Below are positions 50,678 to 55,025 of a DNA stretch of 55,025 nt, in pieces (position 1 is the first letter of the stretch; each line of letters opens with the position of its first letter). Position numbers and translations under genes: made by a program. Below the pieces are notes generated by a model. That model searched no databases. It had not been told where the DNA came from and saw only the letters and a program-made list of their open reading frames with translations. Source of the DNA: Rhodobacterales bacterium (GTDB taxonomy: Bacteria; Pseudomonadota; Alphaproteobacteria; Rhodobacterales; Rhodobacteraceae); NCBI GenBank assembly GCA_021155205.1, contig JAJNPS010000046.1:1-55025 (forward strand). The letters are read 5' to 3'.

Positions 50678-50801
50678 AAAAATTGGGTCGCGCGGTCTTA
50701 CTACTCCACCCGCGGACGCGCTCGGCAAATTTTTCTTTTCTGATTTTTCTTGCTTGTTCGGTCGTTTGTCTCGGATTGTACCGAAACCAAGTGTTTCCGG
50801 A

Positions 50802-53800
50802 GTGAATGTCGTTGAGCGTGATGGATTGCAGTGCCTTCATTTGCCGGCGGCCTTCGAAGTGAGCACAAGCTTGTTCAACCGCAAGACCCTCAAGCGGCAT
50901 GTAAAACCAGTTCCTATCCCCGCCGATCACTTGGCCGCGCTGGCCACTTGGGCAGAGATGATCCATTCTGGGCGCGTCTACGGCCTGAAGGAAACCGCCC
51001 TGCATGGGCAGTTCGCGGCAAAGATCATCGAAGGTGTTCTTGGCTATCATGGGCCTGCGGGCGGGGCCGATTACACCGTCGCCACCGAACAGGCGATCTT
51101 GCGGGGCAGTGTCGATCTCGCCCTTGGCCGGTTCGGCGGCAAGACCCCGGAAATCCTCGCCCCGTTCGAGCTGAAGGGGGCCGATACCCGCGACCTGGAC
51201 GCGATCATGCCGGGGCGCAACAAGACCCCCGTTCAACAGGCGTGGGAATACGCCATGAACGCGCGGGGCGTGAAATGGGTGCTTGTCTCGAACATGATCG
51301 AGCTGCGCCTCTATGGCTTTGGCGAAGGCACCACCGCCTATGAAGCCTTCCAGCTCGACCGGCTAACCGATCCCGACGAATACGCCCGGTTCATGCTGTT
51401 GTTGTCAGCCGACAGCCTGTTGTCGGGCCGCACCCTCGATCTGCTGAAGCAAAGCCGCGCCGAAGACCGCGACATTACCGACAGCCTCTATCAGGACTAC
51501 AAGACGCTGCGCCTGAAGCTGATCGGGGCCGTCCAGGCCGCAGACGCGGCCATCGCCCCGCTGGACGCAATCGCCGTCGCACAGAAGATCCTCGACCGGG
51601 TGCTCTTCATCGCCTTTGCCGAAGATACCGGCCTTCTGCCCGACAACACCCTGTCACAAGCCTTTGTCACCCGTGACCCCTACAACCCCCGCCCGGTCTG
51701 GGACAATTTCCGGGGTTTGTTTAACGCCATCGACAAGGGCAGTGAGGCATTGAAAATCCCCCGCTACAACGGGGGCCTGTTCCGCCAGGACGACACGATC
51801 AACGCCCTGGCATTGCCCGATGACGTCTGCGAGGGGTTCAAGACCCTTGGCGACTATGACTTCGCGTCCGAAGTGTCTGTCACCGTTCTGGGCCATATCT
51901 TCGAACAGTCCATCGCTGACGTTGAACGCCTTCAGGCGCAGGCGCGGGGCGAGGAAACCGAAGAAGAACGGACCACCGGCACCACAGGGCGGCGCAAGCG
52001 TGACGGGGTGGTCTATACCCCCGACTACATCGCCCGCTTCATCGTGGCGGAAACCTTGGGCGCACACCTCGAAGAAGCCTTCACCGAAATCTTGCGCGCC
52101 CATGCCAAAGCCGGGGCCGATCTGTCCGACTATGCCACCATCCAGTGGCGCAGAAAATCAGCCGAGCTGGAAGCTTGGCAAGCCTACCGCGACCGGCTGA
52201 AGACCCTGCGCATTGTCGATCCCGCATGCGGATCGGGCGTGTTCCTCATCATGGCCTTTGACTTCCTGAAGGCCGAGCTGGGGCGGGTGAACGACAAGAT
52301 TGCCGCACTGCAAGGGCAGGGCCAGCACATACAAGACCTTCTGGACCCAGACAGCGAAATCCTGACGAACAACCTGTTCGGGGTGGATGTGAACTCGGAA
52401 AGCATCGAGATTGCCAAGCTGTCGCTCTGGATCAAGACCGCCCGTCGCGGCAAGGTTCTGGACAGCCTGTCGGGCAACCTGCGCGTGGGTGACAGCCTGA
52501 TCGAAGACAGCAACTTCGCCTATCTCGATCATGCCTTCACCTGGGAAACCGCCTTCCCCGGCGTCTTTGCGGAAGGCGGGTTCGACGTGGTTCTGGGCAA
52601 CCCGCCCTATGTCCGCATGGAACACCTGAAGGCGCTTAAGCCCTATCTGGAAAAGCGGTATGAGGTGGTTTCCGACAGGGCTGATCTTTACTGCTACTTC
52701 TTCGAACGTGGCCTGCGCCTGCTGAAACTGGGCGGACGGCTGGGGTTCATTTCCTCGAACACCTTCTTCAAGACTGGATCAGGCAGGCCCTTGCGCGACT
52801 ACCTGCTGCGCGAAGCGACTATCGAAGGCGTTGTCGATTTTGGCGATCTGCAAATCTTCGAAGGCGTGACCACCTATCCGGCCATCCTGACCATGAAACG
52901 CGGGGCCGCGCCCAAGGCGCATGAGCTGCGCTTCTGGAAGGTCGATACCCTGCCAGAAACCAACTTTCAGGCCACCTGGGAAAAGGCCGCAGGGCCGTAT
53001 CCCCAAGCCGCCCTTGGGGCAGGGTCATGGGAACTGGAAAACCCCGCCCTGCGCGCCCTGCGCGACAAGATCAGGACGGGCAGGAAGACCCTGAAAGACG
53101 TCTACGGATCACCGCTCTACGGGATCAAGACGGGCTTAAACGCGGCGTTTGTGATCGACAGCGCCACCAAGGAACGCCTCTGCGCCCAAGACCCCCGATC
53201 CGCCGAGCTGCTGAAGCCCTTCCTTGAAGGCAAAGATCTGAAACGCTGGCGGGCAGAACCGCGCGGCCTTTGGTTGATCTACATTCCCAAGAACCGGATC
53301 GAGATTGACGACTACCCCGCCATCCGCGATTGGCTGCTGCCGTTCAAGGCCGCCCTGGAAGGCCGCGCCACGAAACAGGAATGGTTCGAGCTGCAACAGG
53401 CACAGGAAGCCTACGCGCCGCGCCTTGCCGCGCCGAAGATCAGCTATCCCCATTTCAACGACACCCGGAACTTTTTGTTCGAACCGCTTGGGGCCTTCTC
53501 GAACGACAAATCCTATCTGATCCCGTCCGACGACAGGGCGCTACTGGGGATTCTGAATAGTCGGGTGCTTTGGTTCATGCTGTCGTCTATGAGTCCGCCT
53601 GTCCGGGGCGGGTTTCATGAGCTGCGGGTGCAGTATGTCGAAAAGCTGCCCGTCCCTGCTTGGAACGATACCTCACGGGCCGAACTGGCCGCAGTAAGTG
53701 AACAGGCCAGCAAGGCGGCACAGGAACGACTGACCCTGCAAACCGCCCTGACCCGCCGCATTCCCGATCTCTGCCCGCCTGACCGTGACCCCAAGCTGAC

Positions 53801-54050
53801 AACCCGGCTTCACGAATGGTGGACCCTGCCCGACTTCGCCGCCTTCCGGGCCGAGGTGAAGAAGGTGTTCAAGGCGGATATTCCCCTGACCGAGCGTTCC
53901 GCCTGGGAAGACTGGATCACCCGCGACCGCGCCGAAATTGCCCGCCTGTCAGCCGAGATCACAAAGGCCGAAGCCCAGATCGACAGCATAGTCTACGGCC
54001 TGTTCGACCTGACCCCCGACGAAATCGCGCTTCTAGAAAGCGTGGTCTAA
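50802..54050 (+). CDS. type IIG-like restriction-modification enzyme (nuclease plus methyltransferase)
   Basis: About 1082 residues from GTG 50802. The frame is open back to 50670, so the start is uncertain. N-terminal domain: VDLALGRFGGKTPEILAPFE then LKG has an acidic D and the E-L-K triad of a PD-(D/E)xK nuclease (FELKG at about 51165-51179). Methyltransferase: DPACGSG (52218-52238) and NPPY (52599-52610) mark an adenine N6 type. The C-terminal part, from about 53000, looks like a TaqI-type target-recognition domain with RVQYVEKLPVP. One chain would both cut and methylate. It is separated from the upstream gene by about 240 bases with G-runs. Confidence 0.85.
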   Translation: MNVVERDGLQCLHLPAAFEVSTSLFNRKTLKRHVKPVPIPADHLAALATWAEMIHSGRVYGLKETALHGQFAAKIIEGVLGYHGPAGGADYTVATEQAILRGSVDLALGRFGGKTPEILAPFELKGADTRDLDAIMPGRNKTPVQQAWEYAMNARGVKWVLVSNMIELRLYGFGEGTTAYEAFQLDRLTDPDEYARFMLLLSADSLLSGRTLDLLKQSRAEDRDITDSLYQDYKTLRLKLIGAVQAADAAIAPLDAIAVAQKILDRVLFIAFAEDTGLLPDNTLSQAFVTRDPYNPRPVWDNFRGLFNAIDKGSEALKIPRYNGGLFRQDDTINALALPDDVCEGFKTLGDYDFASEVSVTVLGHIFEQSIADVERLQAQARGEETEEERTTGTTGRRKRDGVVYTPDYIARFIVAETLGAHLEEAFTEILRAHAKAGADLSDYATIQWRRKSAELEAWQAYRDRLKTLRIVDPACGSGVFLIMAFDFLKAELGRVNDKIAALQGQGQHIQDLLDPDSEILTNNLFGVDVNSESIEIAKLSLWIKTARRGKVLDSLSGNLRVGDSLIEDSNFAYLDHAFTWETAFPGVFAEGGFDVVLGNPPYVRMEHLKALKPYLEKRYEVVSDRADLYCYFFERGLRLLKLGGRLGFISSNTFFKTGSGRPLRDYLLREATIEGVVDFGDLQIFEGVTTYPAILTMKRGAAPKAHELRFWKVDTLPETNFQATWEKAAGPYPQAALGAGSWELENPALRALRDKIRTGRKTLKDVYGSPLYGIKTGLNAAFVIDSATKERLCAQDPRSAELLKPFLEGKDLKRWRAEPRGLWLIYIPKNRIEIDDYPAIRDWLLPFKAALEGRATKQEWFELQQAQEAYAPRLAAPKISYPHFNDTRNFLFEPLGAFSNDKSYLIPSDDRALLGILNSRVLWFMLSSMSPPVRGGFHELRVQYVEKLPVPAWNDTSRAELAAVSEQASKAAQERLTLQTALTRRIPDLCPPDRDPKLTTRLHEWWTLPDFAAFRAEVKKVFKADIPLTERSAWEDWITRDRAEIARLSAEITKAEAQIDSIVYGLFDLTPDEIALLESVV

Positions 54051-54066
54051 CCCCGAAGGAAACCGC

Positions 54067-54924
54067 ATGGCCGCGAAACCGAAGCCCACGTCCAAAGCCC
54101 GCGCCAGCGTGTTTATCAAGGCTGCGATGGAAGCCCTGAACGAGGCCGGGGGAAGCTTGCCCCTGCGCGACGTCAAGAAGGCCGTGGCGCAAAAGGTGAT
54201 CTTCGATGAACACGACCTCGCCCGCTATGAAAAGACCGGCTACATCCGCTGGGAAAGCGTCCTGCACTTCTATTCAATCGACGCCGTCAAGGCCGGGTTC
54301 ATCCGCAAAAACGGGGGTCGCTGGCACCTGACCGACGAAGGGCGCGAAGCCCTAAAGCTGCCCGCAAAAGAGCTGCTGGACGAGGCTGTCCGCCGCTATC
54401 GCGTTTGGAAGGCTGAACAACCTACGGACCCGGGCAGCGCCAAGCCCGCAGAGCTGCCCGTGGTGGACGAGGATGCGGCGGTCATCGCCACGGAACGCGC
54501 CTTTGTGCTTGAAACTGCCGAATCCGAAGCGCGCGGCGAGATCGAAGACTTTGTGACCGCTCTGGGGCCTTATGAGTTTCAGGAACTTGTCGCCGCACTG
54601 CTGCGGGGCATGGGCTATTCTACACCGCACATTGCTGCCCGTGGTCCTGACGGGGGAACTGATATTCTGGCCTATCCTGATGCGCTGGGGGCAAAGACCC
54701 CGCATGTTCGGGTGCAGGTTAAGCATCGGCAATCGCAGAAGGCCAGCCGAGAAGAAATTGCAGCACTGCGCGGTATTATCCGGCAAGACCGTGAAATCGG
54801 CCTCTTCGTGGCGTCCGGAGGGTTCACGCCTCAAGCCATGGCCGAGGCGCGGAACGGCGCCGTGCATATCCAACTGATGGACCTAGACTTCGGTAACGGG
54901 GATGTCCCGGTCAAGCCCTTTTAG
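54067..54924 (+). CDS. Mrr-like restriction endonuclease
   Basis: 285 residues. N-terminal winged-helix Mrr_N-like region (LPLRDVKKAVAQKV and WESVLHFYSIDAVKAGFI), then the catalytic Mrr domain from about residue 160: LGPYEFQELVAALLRGMGY, GPDGGTDILAYP with Asp199 and VRVQVKHRQ with Gln217 and Lys219, i.e. D...QxK of the PD-(D/E)xK fold. Mrr proteins cut methylated DNA. It starts 16 bases after the restriction-modification gene, so they are likely one operon. Confidence 0.87.
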   Translation: MAAKPKPTSKARASVFIKAAMEALNEAGGSLPLRDVKKAVAQKVIFDEHDLARYEKTGYIRWESVLHFYSIDAVKAGFIRKNGGRWHLTDEGREALKLPAKELLDEAVRRYRVWKAEQPTDPGSAKPAELPVVDEDAAVIATERAFVLETAESEARGEIEDFVTALGPYEFQELVAALLRGMGYSTPHIAARGPDGGTDILAYPDALGAKTPHVRVQVKHRQSQKASREEIAALRGIIRQDREIGLFVASGGFTPQAMAEARNGAVHIQLMDLDFGNGDVPVKPF

Positions 54925-55025
54925 GCGTGAGATTTCACCCGCGGAGGAGCGGATGGGTTGAGGCAATCGTCTTTTGTCGCCCATCTCGGGCCTGCCTTCG
55001 CCTGAGATCACCCCGGGTGCATGCT

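Noticed and set aside
54925..55025. Duplicate of the tRNA-Ala 3' end marking the island's right boundary
   Set aside because: No match to the tRNA 3' end is seen after 54924; any right boundary must lie beyond the window.

Overview
The window looks like chromosomal DNA of a GC-rich alphaproteobacterium, most likely a member of the Rhodobacteraceae. The evidence is the high GC, the ribosomal spc/alpha gene order, an AapJQMP amino-acid transporter, an ATP12-type F1 assembly chaperone, a CryB/PhrB-type iron-sulfur photolyase, a short second GluRS, and an intergenic repeat (GCGGGRATATTTG..CCAGTCAGAAAGG) that I associate with this family. The species is not identifiable from the sequence alone.

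Layout. (1) 1-490: right end of an IS5-type insertion sequence, abutting the ribosomal protein gene cluster. (2) 537-11182: ribosomal spc and alpha genes from rpmC to rplQ with secY, adk and rpoA, broken by a GFA-like gene between rpmD and rplO and punctuated by hairpins, a palindromic repeat and candidate internal promoters. (3) 11250-15810: rarA, an SDR gene, argB, a ferredoxin-like protein, a SixA-like phosphatase and a 51-codon small ORF. (4) 15829-20357: aapJ-aapQ-aapM-aapP on the minus strand. (5) 20591-26169: a compact minus-strand chain, yidC-MOSC-yihA-crcB-rluC-ATP12, with several ATGA overlaps. (6) 26325-29878: rpmH-rnpA-yidD, separated from yidC by a c-di-GMP phosphodiesterase gene and an alpha/beta hydrolase gene. 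(7) 30172-33913: a TVP38 membrane protein with a flavin disulfide reductase, a sensor kinase and tRNA-Arg(ACG). (8) 33914-35368: a stretch that looks less GC-rich, with one small membrane ORF and a divergent Hint-like protein. (9) 35430-43156: photolyase and SDR, a secreted EEP hydrolase, a PfkB kinase, a Tat-type metallo-beta-lactamase-fold protein, a small zincin, a DUF1801 protein and gltX. (10) 43236-49387: a MATE transporter, then a tandem glycine riboswitch controlling gcvT-gcvH-gcvP. (11) 49519-54924: a small membrane protein, tRNA-Ala(CGC), and beyond it an accessory island with an unknown gene, a G-run tract, a single-chain type IIG-like restriction-modification protein and an Mrr-like endonuclease.

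How the genes work together. Most of the window is housekeeping: translation, Sec/YidC membrane insertion, RNase P, one-carbon metabolism and arginine synthesis. The accessory parts are the IS end, the segment after tRNA-Arg and the defence island after tRNA-Ala. The restriction-modification/Mrr island is the best candidate for an unusual system. The regulatory punctuation in the ribosomal cluster and the three convergent gene pairs that share one CTAG as overlapping stop codons are the most interesting small-scale structures. All functional calls rest on reading the sequence; no database search was possible.
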